From positions 1 through 36,538 of the forward strand of contig QHUA01000108.1 in assembly GCA_003221805.1 (NCBI GenBank): a stretch of 36,538 nt of DNA. Reading direction: 5' to 3'. Shown here piece after piece: positions 1 to 7,342 of this stretch. The position numbers were made by a program, and so were the translations under genes. The notes under the pieces are model-generated. The model made no database searches. It was not told the origin of the DNA and worked only from the letters and a program-made list of their open reading frames with translations. This stretch comes from Gemmatimonadota bacterium (lineage in GTDB: Bacteria; Gemmatimonadota; Gemmatimonadetes; Gemmatimonadales; Gemmatimonadaceae). The number at the start of each line of letters is the position of its first letter. Position 1 is the stretch's first letter.

Positions 1-42
1 GATGGAGGAGTAGGCCCTCCGCGCACAGCTCACGTCGCTTAA

Positions 43-71
43 TTGAACGGCGACACTTGCCCGGCTAAATT
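43..71 (+). promoter_or_regulatory. Weak promoter-like pair before yggS
   Basis: TTGAAC at 43-48 and TAAATT at 66-71 are separated by 17 nt. Each hexamer matches the sigma70 consensus at about four of six bases. A transcript from this site would begin near 78-80, at the ATG of yggS, so the mRNA would be leaderless. That fits the absence of a Shine-Dalgarno sequence before the ATG. Chance matches of this quality are common, so confidence is low. Confidence 0.3.
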
Positions 72-79
72 TGACAGCT

Positions 80-763
80 ATGGCTTTTCCCGGCCTGGCT
101 GATCGTGTAGCCGAAGTGCGGGCGAGAATTGCCGCCGCCGCGGCGCGCGGCGGACACGGACAACAGGTCACCATCGTCGCCGTAACCAAGACTCACGGGC
201 CCGACGCAGCGCGCGCTGCGTACGAGTCCGGACTCCACGACGTTGGTGAAAACAAGGTTCAGGAAGCTTTGAAGAAGATAGGTCGGGTCGCGGTACCCGT
301 TCGGTGGCATTTGATCGGGCATCTCCAGCGGAACAAGGTGAAGTCTCTCGAGCATTTCGTGATGCTGCACTCGCTCGACAGCCCTCGCCTGGCCGACGCG
401 GTGTGCGAGTTCGGAATCGCGCGCGGTCGCGCAGTCGACGTGTTGGTAGAGCTGAATCTTTCGGGAGAGGACACCAAAGGCGGCTACCACATCTCCGACG
501 TTTTGCCGGAAGCCGAGCGGCTGTCGGCGCTGTCGGGGATACGCGTCCGCGGAGTGATGACAATGGCTAGCTTTACGGCAAGCGAGCGGGAGCTCCATCG
601 CACCTTCGCGGAGGCCCGCGAGGCGCGCGACGTTCTCGCAGATGCCGGCCATCCCGCCGTAGAGCTGTCGATGGGGATGTCGAACGATTACGAGATCGCA
701 GTAGAGGAAGGCGCGACAATGGTGCGACTGGGAACAACCCTCTTCGGAGCGAGGGCTAAATGA
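80..763 (+). CDS. yggS: YggS/PROSC family pyridoxal phosphate homeostasis protein
   Basis: A 227-residue single-domain PLP-binding protein of the YggS/YBL036C/PROSC family, which buffers cytoplasmic pyridoxal phosphate and has no known catalytic turnover. The Schiff-base lysine is Lys37 in AVTKTH, followed by the conserved DVGENKVQE. The C-terminal SMGMSNDYE and GATMVRLGTTLFG segments bind the PLP phosphate. Length matches the family (about 230). I prefer the ATG at 80; a TTG at 71 would add three residues. Neither has a clear ribosome binding site. The stop overlaps the start of the DivIVA-domain gene (ATGA), so the two are probably translationally coupled. YggS genes often sit near division genes, as here. 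Identification is firm; the start is less so. Confidence 0.93.
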   Translation: MAFPGLADRVAEVRARIAAAAARGGHGQQVTIVAVTKTHGPDAARAAYESGLHDVGENKVQEALKKIGRVAVPVRWHLIGHLQRNKVKSLEHFVMLHSLDSPRLADAVCEFGIARGRAVDVLVELNLSGEDTKGGYHISDVLPEAERLSALSGIRVRGVMTMASFTASERELHRTFAEAREARDVLADAGHPAVELSMGMSNDYEIAVEEGATMVRLGTTLFGARAK

Positions 764-1281
764 TCGACGAAGCGTTTCATCTTACCCCACTGGACGTACG
801 GCGCTATGACTTCGGTCGCGCGCTGCGCGGCTACAACCCCGCGCGCGTCGATCAGTTCAGAGATCAGGTCGCCGAGGAGATGGAGCGTCTCACGCGCATC
901 AACCAGGATCTCGACTCGAAGGCGCGCAGCTTTCACGAGCAGTTGCGGGCATTTCGCGAGCGCGACAAGGCGCTCAACGACGCGCTGATCGCCGCGCAAC
1001 AACTTCGCGACGATGTTCGAGCACAGGCCGAGCGCGAGGCGCAGCTCATTATTCGCGAAGCGCAAGCCGAGGGTGAGAGAATCATCGAGGCGGCCAAAGC
1101 CGATGTGCGCAGAATGGAGGAAGAGCTCGATACCCTGGATCGCTCGCGGCGCACCTATCTGGCGCAGATGCGCACCTTGATCGCAAGGCAGCTCTCCGAG
1201 GTCGAGGCGTCCGACTCACAAGTCGTCGCGAGCACGCTGAGGGGCGCCGGCGCCAACTCTTCGGGGCCGACGAAGGAATGA
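760..1281 (+). CDS. divIVA: DivIVA-domain coiled-coil protein
   Basis: A 173-residue protein whose N terminus has the DivIVA signature: LTPLDVRRYDF at about residues 8-18, then RALRGYNPARVDQFRDQV. The rest, to about residue 150, is charged and heptad-like (many Arg, Glu, Ala), predicting a long parallel coiled coil. A short low-complexity tail follows. DivIVA-domain proteins bind curved or septal membrane and recruit division or polarity factors; GpsB is a shorter relative. It overlaps yggS and ileS by 4 nt each. The yggS-divIVA-ileS-lspA order is known near dcw clusters in several phyla. The role in this organism (pole, septum or growth zone) cannot be read from sequence. Confidence 0.88.
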   Translation: MIDEAFHLTPLDVRRYDFGRALRGYNPARVDQFRDQVAEEMERLTRINQDLDSKARSFHEQLRAFRERDKALNDALIAAQQLRDDVRAQAEREAQLIIREAQAEGERIIEAAKADVRRMEEELDTLDRSRRTYLAQMRTLIARQLSEVEASDSQVVASTLRGAGANSSGPTKE

Positions 1282-4200
1282 CCGCAGTCCGCCCCGTCTC
1301 GAGCTCGGCGGGGGGAGCGGAAGACGAGAAGGGCAGACGCTTCCGTCGGCTCCCCACCGACCGCTCGCCGGACGACCTCGAAAATGAGATGCTCACTCGC
1401 TGGAAGGAGGAAAAACTCTTCGAGCGGACTCTGTCGCAGGCGGCAGGAAAGCCCGAGTTCGTGTTTTTCGAGGGACCACCGACCGCCAATGGCCAGCCCG
1501 GAATTCATCACGTCTTCTCGCGCACCGTAAAGGATCTCTTCTGTCGTTATCGCGCGATGCGAGGCAATCACGTCGCGCGCAAAGCGGGCTGGGACACCCA
1601 TGGCCTTCCCGTCGAGATCGAGGTGGAGAAGCGCATCGAGACGGACTTCGGCATCCGCACCGCCAAGCAGCAGATCGAAAAAATCGGCGTCGAGCGCTTC
1701 AATGAAATGTGCCGCGAAAGCGTGTGGCGGTATCGCGCCGACTGGGAATCGCTCAGCGAACGCATCGGTTACTGGCTCGACTACAGTGATCCTTACATCA
1801 CCTACTCGAACGATTACATCGAAAGCGTTTGGTGGGCCCTCGCCACCCTTTTCCGTCGGGGGCGACTTTATCGCGGTCACAAGGTTCTGCCCTACTGCGC
1901 GCGTTGCGGCACCACGCTCTCCAGCCACGAAGTCGCCCAGGGATACAAGGACGTCAAAGATCCGAGCGCTTTCGTGGCGCTGGATCTCGTCGACGAAAAG
2001 TCAGCGAAGACACGTCGACGCATTCTGGTATGGACGACCACGCCGTGGACGCTTGTCTCCAACGTGGCACTCGCCGTCAGCCCCGCGCTCAAGTACGTCG
2101 AGCTGCGCAAGAAGAAGGGCGCGGATAACGAGACGATCATCCTGGCGCTGACGCGTGCGCCGGCCGTGCTGGGCGACGACTACACGGCACGGTGGGAAAC
2201 CGTGCGCACTTTCCCAGGCACTGAGTTGGTCGGCAAGACTTACAAGCGTCCGCTCGATTGGGTCCAGTACAAGGACGGAAAGCATGAGCTGATCATCGGC
2301 GAAGAATTCGTTTCGGCCGAGGAAGGCACCGGCGTCGTCCACATGGCACCCGCTTTTGGCGCGGACGACTACGCTGCCGGTCAGAAGCATGGGCTCGCGT
2401 TCCTGCAGCCGGTCAACCTCCGCGGTGAGTTTCCGAGTGCGATGCCACTCGTCGGGGGCATGTTCGTCAAGGATGCCGATCCCGTCATCCTCGAGGAGCT
2501 GAAACGCCGCGGTGTTCTCTTTAAGTCGGCGCAGTTCGAGCACGCGTATCCACACTGCTGGCGCTGCGAGACTCCGCTCCTCTACTACGCCCGCACGTCC
2601 TGGTTCGTGCGCACGACCGAATTCAAGGATGCGATGCTGGTTCGCAACTCGCGCGTCGACTGGCATCCGCCAGAAGTCGGCTCTGGTCGCTTCGGGGAGT
2701 GGCTGACTAACAACATCGATTGGGCCGTTTCGAGGGATCGCTACTGGGGTACGCCGCTGCCGATCTGGGTTTGTGAGAAAGATGACTCGCACGTTGAGGC
2801 GATTGGGGGCTACGCGGAGCTGGCCGAGCGCGCGGGCGTCAAGCTGGCGGACAATTTCGACCCGCACAAACCGTTCATCGACCGCTACAAGCTCAAATGC
2901 AAGTGCGGCGGAATCATGAAGCGCACACCCGAGGTCATCGACGCCTGGTTCGATTCGGGATCGATGCCCTTCGCCCAGTGGCACTTCCCGTTCGAGAACC
3001 GCGAAAAGTTCGAGCGCTATTATCCGGCTGACTTCATCGCCGAAGGAATCGATCAGACCCGCGGCTGGTTCTACTCGCTGCTGGCCATCGCCACGGGACT
3101 GGGTGACGCCCTGCCGAACAACTTGCTCGCACACGAGGCGCATGGACCCGGCGCAGGTGAAACGGCGCCTTATCGCGCGGTTGTCGTCAACGATTTGGTG
3201 CTCGACGCGGAAGGGCAGAAGATGTCGAAGCGGCTCGGCAACATCATCGACCCGAACACGGTCATCCCGCGTTACGGGGCCGATGCGGTGCGACTGTTTC
3301 TCACGACCTCGAGCCAGCTATGGACCCCGCGTCGATTCGACGAACCGGGAATCCGCGACACAGCCGGGCGATTTCTGCTCACGTTCAAGAACGTGTACGA
3401 CGGGATCTTCGCCGAGTACGCGAACTTTGGCTGGGCTCCTTCTGATGAGGATCCTCCGCCGGCGAAGCGTCCTCTGGTGGATCGGTGGATCCTTTCGCGA
3501 TTGGCGACCGTCGAGGCCGAGGCGGACAAGCTTCTGGAACGATACGAAGCAACCAACGCGGCGAAGTCGGTTATGACCTTCTTCGACGAGGATGTCTCCA
3601 GGTGGTACGTGCGACAGAGTCGTCATCGCTTCTACGACGTCGACGGTGAAGACAATCGGGCGGCGTTTGCGACGCTGCACGAGATCATTGCTGTCACGTG
3701 CCGGCTGCTAGCGCCCTTCGCGCCCTTCATTACCGACTGGGTGTATCGTGAGCTCACGCGGTCTTCGGTACACCTGGCTGCCTACGCGCGTGAGACGCCG
3801 GGCGAGGTGGATGTCGATCTCGAGCGGGCGATGCAACACATTCGGACGCTGGCGACGTTGGGACGCGCCGCGCGGGAAGATGCGGGCGTGAAAGTGCGCC
3901 AGCCCCTCTCGCGAATGGTCTGCGTAGTGCCGCTGCACGGCGTCGTTCCAGGCGCGGCCGAAGCACGGGTCGGAGGAGTTCTTGAGGAGCTTAGTCCCCT
4001 CCTGGCGGCCGAGCTCAACATTAAGAAAATCGAGTTCATCATAAGCGCCGCCGACCTAGTAACTTTAAAGGCTCGGCCGAATTTCCGTTCGCTGGGTAAG
4101 AAGTTCGGCAAGGAAACGCCACTCGCGGCCGGAGCGGTTCAGGCTTTGAGCAGCGACGCGCTGAGAGATTTCGAAGCTGGAAAGCCTTTGTACGTTTCGG

Positions 4201-4595
4201 TCGGAAATGATTCGCATCAGTTGAGCGCTGAAGATCTGACCGTTATCAGAAGTGCCTCGGGCGACATGGTGGTAAAGGAGGAAGCCGGCTATTTTGCCGC
4301 GCTCGATCCGACGGTGTCGCGTGAGCTCAGGCTGGAGGGTTTGGCTCGGGAGCTGGTGAGCCGGATTCAAAGGCTGAGGAAGGAATTGGGTTTCGCCGTC
4401 AGTGATCGCATCACGCTTTTCATAGGTGGCGGTGCAGAAATTCAGGAGGCAGTCAAGGCGCTCCAGAAATGGATCGCCGACGAAGTACTCGCCGTGAAAG
4501 TGAGCATTGGCGAGAGAATCGAAGGAACACACGCGACAAAAACGTTCGACCTTGATGGGCAGAACGTCGAGGTCGCCTTGGAGAGGGTTGGATAG
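1278..4595 (+). CDS. ileS: Isoleucyl-tRNA synthetase, type 2 (IleRS2) with GXHH signature
   Basis: A 1105-residue class I aminoacyl-tRNA synthetase that charges tRNA-Ile in the cytoplasm. Its length and sequence fit the eukaryote-like type 2 group rather than the roughly 930-residue type 1 enzymes. The Rossmann fold opens with FFEGPPTANG. The HIGH-equivalent motif reads G75-I-H-H78, so the first and third positions of HXGH are swapped. The CP1 editing domain has VWTTTPWTL (about 250-258) and GTGVVHMAPAFGADD (about 350-364). Cys207 and Cys210 (YCARCG) begin a zinc-binding cluster. KMSKR is at 648-652. The C-terminal anticodon-binding extension is full length. The start overlaps the preceding gene (ATGA). 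Type 2 enzymes are generally less sensitive to mupirocin. Confidence 0.97.
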   Translation: MTAVRPVSSSAGGAEDEKGRRFRRLPTDRSPDDLENEMLTRWKEEKLFERTLSQAAGKPEFVFFEGPPTANGQPGIHHVFSRTVKDLFCRYRAMRGNHVARKAGWDTHGLPVEIEVEKRIETDFGIRTAKQQIEKIGVERFNEMCRESVWRYRADWESLSERIGYWLDYSDPYITYSNDYIESVWWALATLFRRGRLYRGHKVLPYCARCGTTLSSHEVAQGYKDVKDPSAFVALDLVDEKSAKTRRRILVWTTTPWTLVSNVALAVSPALKYVELRKKKGADNETIILALTRAPAVLGDDYTARWETVRTFPGTELVGKTYKRPLDWVQYKDGKHELIIGEEFVSAEEGTGVVHMAPAFGADDYAAGQKHGLAFLQPVNLRGEFPSAMPLVGGMFVKDADPVILEELKRRGVLFKSAQFEHAYPHCWRCETPLLYYARTSWFVRTTEFKDAMLVRNSRVDWHPPEVGSGRFGEWLTNNIDWAVSRDRYWGTPLPIWVCEKDDSHVEAIGGYAELAERAGVKLADNFDPHKPFIDRYKLKCKCGGIMKRTPEVIDAWFDSGSMPFAQWHFPFENREKFERYYPADFIAEGIDQTRGWFYSLLAIATGLGDALPNNLLAHEAHGPGAGETAPYRAVVVNDLVLDAEGQKMSKRLGNIIDPNTVIPRYGADAVRLFLTTSSQLWTPRRFDEPGIRDTAGRFLLTFKNVYDGIFAEYANFGWAPSDEDPPPAKRPLVDRWILSRLATVEAEADKLLERYEATNAAKSVMTFFDEDVSRWYVRQSRHRFYDVDGEDNRAAFATLHEIIAVTCRLLAPFAPFITDWVYRELTRSSVHLAAYARETPGEVDVDLERAMQHIRTLATLGRAAREDAGVKVRQPLSRMVCVVPLHGVVPGAAEARVGGVLEELSPLLAAELNIKKIEFIISAADLVTLKARPNFRSLGKKFGKETPLAAGAVQALSSDALRDFEAGKPLYVSVGNDSHQLSAEDLTVIRSASGDMVVKEEAGYFAALDPTVSRELRLEGLARELVSRIQRLRKELGFAVSDRITLFIGGGAEIQEAVKALQKWIADEVLAVKVSIGERIEGTHATKTFDLDGQNVEVALERVG

Positions 4596-4597
4596 AA

Positions 4598-5026
4598 ATG
4601 GCAACAGCAGCCAGCAGCAAGAAAACGAAGGTCAAGGCGATGCCTAAAAAGAGCCTGCAGCATTTTGAGAAGCGGCTTCTGGAAGAGAGGAAGCGCGTCC
4701 TCAAGGAGCTCGGGCACTACGACGAGACATTCGGATCGACGCCGCAGGGCGCCGACGGTGATCTAAGCGCATACTCGTTCCACATGGCAGATCAGGGGAC
4801 CGACGCCATGGAGCGAGAGAAGGCGTTCCTCTTCGCCAGCCAGGAAGGACGGTTCCTCTGGCACATCGATGAAGCGCTGCGTCGGCTTTATCGAAATCCG
4901 GAACAGTTCGGCAAGTGCCACAACTGCGGAAAGGACATCAGCTTCGAGCGTCTCGACGCGCTGCCGCACGCCAGGTATTGCATCGAATGCAAGCAGCGCG
5001 AAGAAGATGGAAAGCGCCAAGCCTAA
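4598..5026 (+). CDS. TraR/DksA-family C4 zinc-finger protein
   Basis: A 142-residue member of the TraR/DksA family, which bind in the secondary channel of RNA polymerase or its vicinity to modulate transcription. After a Lys-rich N terminus, a helical region (about 20-100) is followed by a four-cysteine zinc finger, C107-x2-C110 and C128-x2-C131, within KCHNCGKDISFERLDALP and YCIECK. At the coiled-coil tip, classical DksA has a DxxDxA motif; this protein has HMADQGTDAMEREK, which is closer to the YteA/YocK-like branch. I therefore do not call it dksA itself. It starts 2 nt after ileS and its end overlaps lspA by 20 nt. A stringent-response or ribosomal-RNA role is possible but not shown. Confidence 0.88.
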   Translation: MATAASSKKTKVKAMPKKSLQHFEKRLLEERKRVLKELGHYDETFGSTPQGADGDLSAYSFHMADQGTDAMEREKAFLFASQEGRFLWHIDEALRRLYRNPEQFGKCHNCGKDISFERLDALPHARYCIECKQREEDGKRQA

Positions 5027-5543
5027 TCCTCCCCTTTTCTGGGGGACACTGGCTTTAGTCGTTGCGGTCGATCTGGTCACGAAGCTGATTGCCGCCGCTA
5101 CTCTCTCGCCGCAACACGTTCCGCACGAGATCATCGGCGACCATTTGCGTCTGACGCTGGTCTACAATCCCGGGGCGGCGTTTGGGCTCAATCTCGGGAT
5201 CTACTCGCGCTGGATTTTCATGGCCCTTACGGCGGGCGCGCTGATTATCCTCGGCCGTCTCTACAAGGCGACGAGGCAGGGGGATTTCCTCCGCACCGTC
5301 GCTCTGGGACTCGTATGCGGCGGAGCGGTCGGAAACCTCATCGATCGCCTCCGCTCCTCGGCAGGAGTCGTCGATTTCATCGACGTCGGGATTCGAGATC
5401 TGCGTTGGCCGACGTTCAACGTCGCTGACATGGCGGTTAGCGTGGGAGCGTTCCTGCTGGCCTGGGTACTGTGGGGCGAGGAGAGGTCCTCGGCCACGGT
5501 CGTGGCAGGCACACCCGTATCGGATAATCCGGCGGAGAGTTAG
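5007..5543 (+). CDS. lspA: Lipoprotein signal peptidase II
   Basis: A 178-residue inner-membrane aspartyl protease that removes the signal peptide of diacylglyceryl-modified prolipoproteins. Four hydrophobic segments are visible at about 12-30, 66-84, 95-110 and 138-157. The family boxes are present: NPGAAFG (54-60), GNLIDRL with catalytic Asp113, and FNVADMAV with catalytic Asp141. The reading frame is open further upstream, but the ATG at 5007, inside the end of the zinc-finger gene, gives the normal length and an N terminus leading directly into the first membrane helix. The preceding frame is out of step with the zinc-finger gene, so the overlap is genuine. rluD follows 3 nt after the stop, matching the widespread lspA-rluD pairing. 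Confidence 0.95.
   Translation: MESAKPNPPLFWGTLALVVAVDLVTKLIAAATLSPQHVPHEIIGDHLRLTLVYNPGAAFGLNLGIYSRWIFMALTAGALIILGRLYKATRQGDFLRTVALGLVCGGAVGNLIDRLRSSAGVVDFIDVGIRDLRWPTFNVADMAVSVGAFLLAWVLWGEERSSATVVAGTPVSDNPAES
5534..5539 (+). promoter_or_regulatory. Shine-Dalgarno supporting a CTG start of rluD
   Basis: GGAGAG lies 7 nt before CTG at 5547 in the rluD frame. No ATG, GTG or TTG occurs in that frame between the lspA stop (5541-5543) and the middle of the S4 domain. A GTG at 5551 is in a different frame. The site therefore decides the start. Confidence 0.55.
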
Positions 5544-5546
5544 CCT

Positions 5547-6518
5547 CTGAGTGAAATCAGGGAGTTTCCCGTCGAGGCGGACAGCAATGTCCGCCTCGAT
5601 CTCTTTATTGCCCAGCGCGCTGAGCTTTCGAGGACGCAGGCGGCAACCCTCATCGCGCAGGGACACGTCCTGGTCGATGGCCGCCGCGAGAAGGCGAGTT
5701 ACCGGCCCGAGGAAGGAGAGCTGGTCCGGGTCGAGATCCCCAAGGTTGAAAAGCGGATCATCACCGGCGAGGCCATACCGATCACCATCGTCTACGAGGA
5801 TGAATCGCTGCTCGTGGTCGATAAGCCCGCCGGAATGGTGGTCCATCCAGCGCCTGGCAACTGGAGCGGTACGCTGGTCAACGCGCTGATGGGACGCGGC
5901 GGCGACCTGTCGAAGGAGGGCGATCCGGAGCGGGCTGGCATGGTTCACCGGCTCGACAAGGAGACTTCGGGCCTCCTGATCGTCGCCAAAACCGATCGAG
6001 CGCATCGGGTATTGAGTAGCGCGATTGCCGCTCGCCGGGTGGTCAGGCGCTATGCCGTCATGATCTGGGGTCACCTCTCGTCCGACTCCCTCACAATCGA
6101 CAAGCCGATAGCCCGCGATCCACGAGACCGGAAGCGCATGGCAATCGTCAATAAGGGTCGGCCGGCCAAGACCGACGTCACACGCCTTGCTCGGTTCGAT
6201 GCGGGGGACCTTCTTCGTGCCCATCTCCATTCCGGACGGACTCACCAAATCCGCGTTCATCTCGCGTCTATCGGCCATCCTGTCATGGGCGATGACGTGT
6301 ATGGAGGGGGCGGAGGACGTCGTGTGGCCGGACTTCCTCCCAAGCGCCATTTCCTCCACGCGGCCTGGCTCGCGTTCGATCACCCAGTGACAGGCAAGCC
6401 CCTCGATTTCCGCTCACCTCTGCCCGAGGATTTGCGCCGCGCACTTGCCACGATTGCCGGGGAGCACGCGCTTCCGGCCGGCGTGGATCCACTCGTCGCG
6501 CTTCGGTTCTATGAGTGA
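5547..6518 (+). CDS. rluD: RluD-type 23S rRNA pseudouridine synthase, apparent CTG start
   Basis: A 323-residue RluA/RluD-family pseudouridine synthase that modifies large-subunit rRNA uridines. An S4 RNA-binding domain occupies about residues 12-75 (RLDLFIAQRAELSRTQAA onward). The catalytic domain starts at IVYEDESLLVVDKPAGMVVHP. The catalytic Asp137 lies in HRLDKETSG, and the domain ends with GRTHQIRVHLASIGHPVMGDDVYGG and HAAWLAF. The first canonical start codon in frame is an ATG at 5814, which would delete the S4 domain and the start of the catalytic core. Starting at CTG 5547 gives the family length of about 320 and is backed by GGAGAG at 5534-5539. An untested alternative is a one-base sequence error joining the GTG at 5551. 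The end overlaps cheW by 8 nt. Confidence 0.88.
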   Translation: MSEIREFPVEADSNVRLDLFIAQRAELSRTQAATLIAQGHVLVDGRREKASYRPEEGELVRVEIPKVEKRIITGEAIPITIVYEDESLLVVDKPAGMVVHPAPGNWSGTLVNALMGRGGDLSKEGDPERAGMVHRLDKETSGLLIVAKTDRAHRVLSSAIAARRVVRRYAVMIWGHLSSDSLTIDKPIARDPRDRKRMAIVNKGRPAKTDVTRLARFDAGDLLRAHLHSGRTHQIRVHLASIGHPVMGDDVYGGGGGRRVAGLPPKRHFLHAAWLAFDHPVTGKPLDFRSPLPEDLRRALATIAGEHALPAGVDPLVALRFYE

Positions 6519-6978
6519 CGCCGTAGCGGTGCCGCCAGAGGAGGTGTTAGCCGAGGAGCCACAGGTACCGACCAGGCGACTGCTGGTGTTCGACGTTGGC
6601 GGGCACGGCTATGCGTGCGACATGGACGCATTTCGGGAAACGCGGCTGCCAGGTGCTCCGGAAACCATCTGCGGGCTCATCAATCTGCGTGGAACGATTG
6701 TGACGGTGATCGACGGCGGCGCGGCGCTGGGCAAGCGGCCATTCAAGAGGGCGGAGGGCTTGATTCTCCTCGCTGAATACCAGGAGCGATGGGTCGGAAT
6801 AGGGGTCGACGATGTGCGCGACATTCAGGATGTGCCGATAAACCTGTTCGCGTCTCCTGGCGAGACGGGGATTTCTCTGGCGGGTGCGGTAACTGGGGCG
6901 GTAGAGATCGATGGAGAGCGGGTGCTCGTTCTCGATATCAAGACGGTGGTTCAGCAAGTAATCGGACAAGGGAGGTAG
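6511..6978 (+). CDS. cheW: CheW-domain chemotaxis coupling protein
   Basis: A 155-residue protein made almost entirely of one CheW domain (about residues 20-150). The domain is recognised by RRLLVFDVGGHGYACDMDAF, by GLINLRGTIVTVIDGGAALG, and by the late AGAVTGAVEIDGERVLVLDIK. CheW joins the CheA kinase to receptor tips in arrays. The ATG at 6511 lies inside the end of rluD; an upstream start at 6445 would add rluD-antiphase sequence with no CheW similarity. It is the first gene of the chemosensory block and is followed 1 nt later by cheY. No receptor gene is nearby, so its partner must be encoded elsewhere or be non-canonical. Confidence 0.93.
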   Translation: MSDAVAVPPEEVLAEEPQVPTRRLLVFDVGGHGYACDMDAFRETRLPGAPETICGLINLRGTIVTVIDGGAALGKRPFKRAEGLILLAEYQERWVGIGVDDVRDIQDVPINLFASPGETGISLAGAVTGAVEIDGERVLVLDIKTVVQQVIGQGR

Positions 6979-6979
6979 G

Positions 6980-7342
6980 GTGAGCAGCACTGTGCTCGTT
7001 TGTGATGATGCCGTGTTCATGCGGACAATGGTCAGCGACATCCTGTCCCAGGCCGGGTTCACGGTGGTCGGCGAGGCGGAGAACGGGAAGCAGGCGGTGG
7101 AGAAGTACCAGCAGCTGAAACCGGACCTGGTCACGATGGACATTATCATGCCGGAGATGGGTGGCATCGAGGCGGTCAAGCAGATCACGCAGCTGGATCC
7201 TGCCGCGCGGATTCTCATGTGCAGCGCCATGGGTCAGCAGGCGCTGGTGCAGGAAGCGTTGCAGGCGGGGGCTCGCGACTTCGTGGTGAAGCCATTCCAG
7301 CCAAGCCGCGTTCTCGAAGCGGTACAACGGGTGCTCGCCTAA
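6980..7342 (+). CDS. cheY: CheY-like single-domain response regulator
   Basis: A 120-residue stand-alone receiver domain. The acidic pocket is Asp9-Asp10, the phospho-acceptor is Asp54 (TMDIIMPEMGG), the conserved hydroxyl residue is Ser82 (MCSAM) and the switch lysine is Lys104 (VVKPF). The start is GTG, preceded by GGGAGGTAG at 6970-6978, a strong ribosome binding site. The stop touches the GTG of cheA with no gap. With no output domain it should signal by protein-protein contact after phosphorylation by the adjacent CheA. The target here (a flagellar switch, the GTPase module or another) is unknown. No flagellar gene lies in the window. Confidence 0.94.
   Translation: MSSTVLVCDDAVFMRTMVSDILSQAGFTVVGEAENGKQAVEKYQQLKPDLVTMDIIMPEMGGIEAVKQITQLDPAARILMCSAMGQQALVQEALQAGARDFVVKPFQPSRVLEAVQRVLA

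Noticed and set aside
4-20. Terminator hairpin GGAGG...CCTCC at the window start
   Set aside because: The stem is only 5 bp with no T-tract. The upstream gene is outside the window, so its end cannot be judged.
2001-3143. 380-residue minus-strand ORF inside ileS
   Set aside because: It is an antisense shadow of a strongly conserved gene in GC-rich DNA, with no recognisable domain. The same holds for the long minus-strand frames at 5055-6383 and 32306-33307.
5551-5889. GTG-started ORF of 112 residues overlapping the start of rluD
   Set aside because: Its translation is Arg/Ser-rich with no family pattern, while the other frame encodes a clear S4 domain and RluD core over the same bases.
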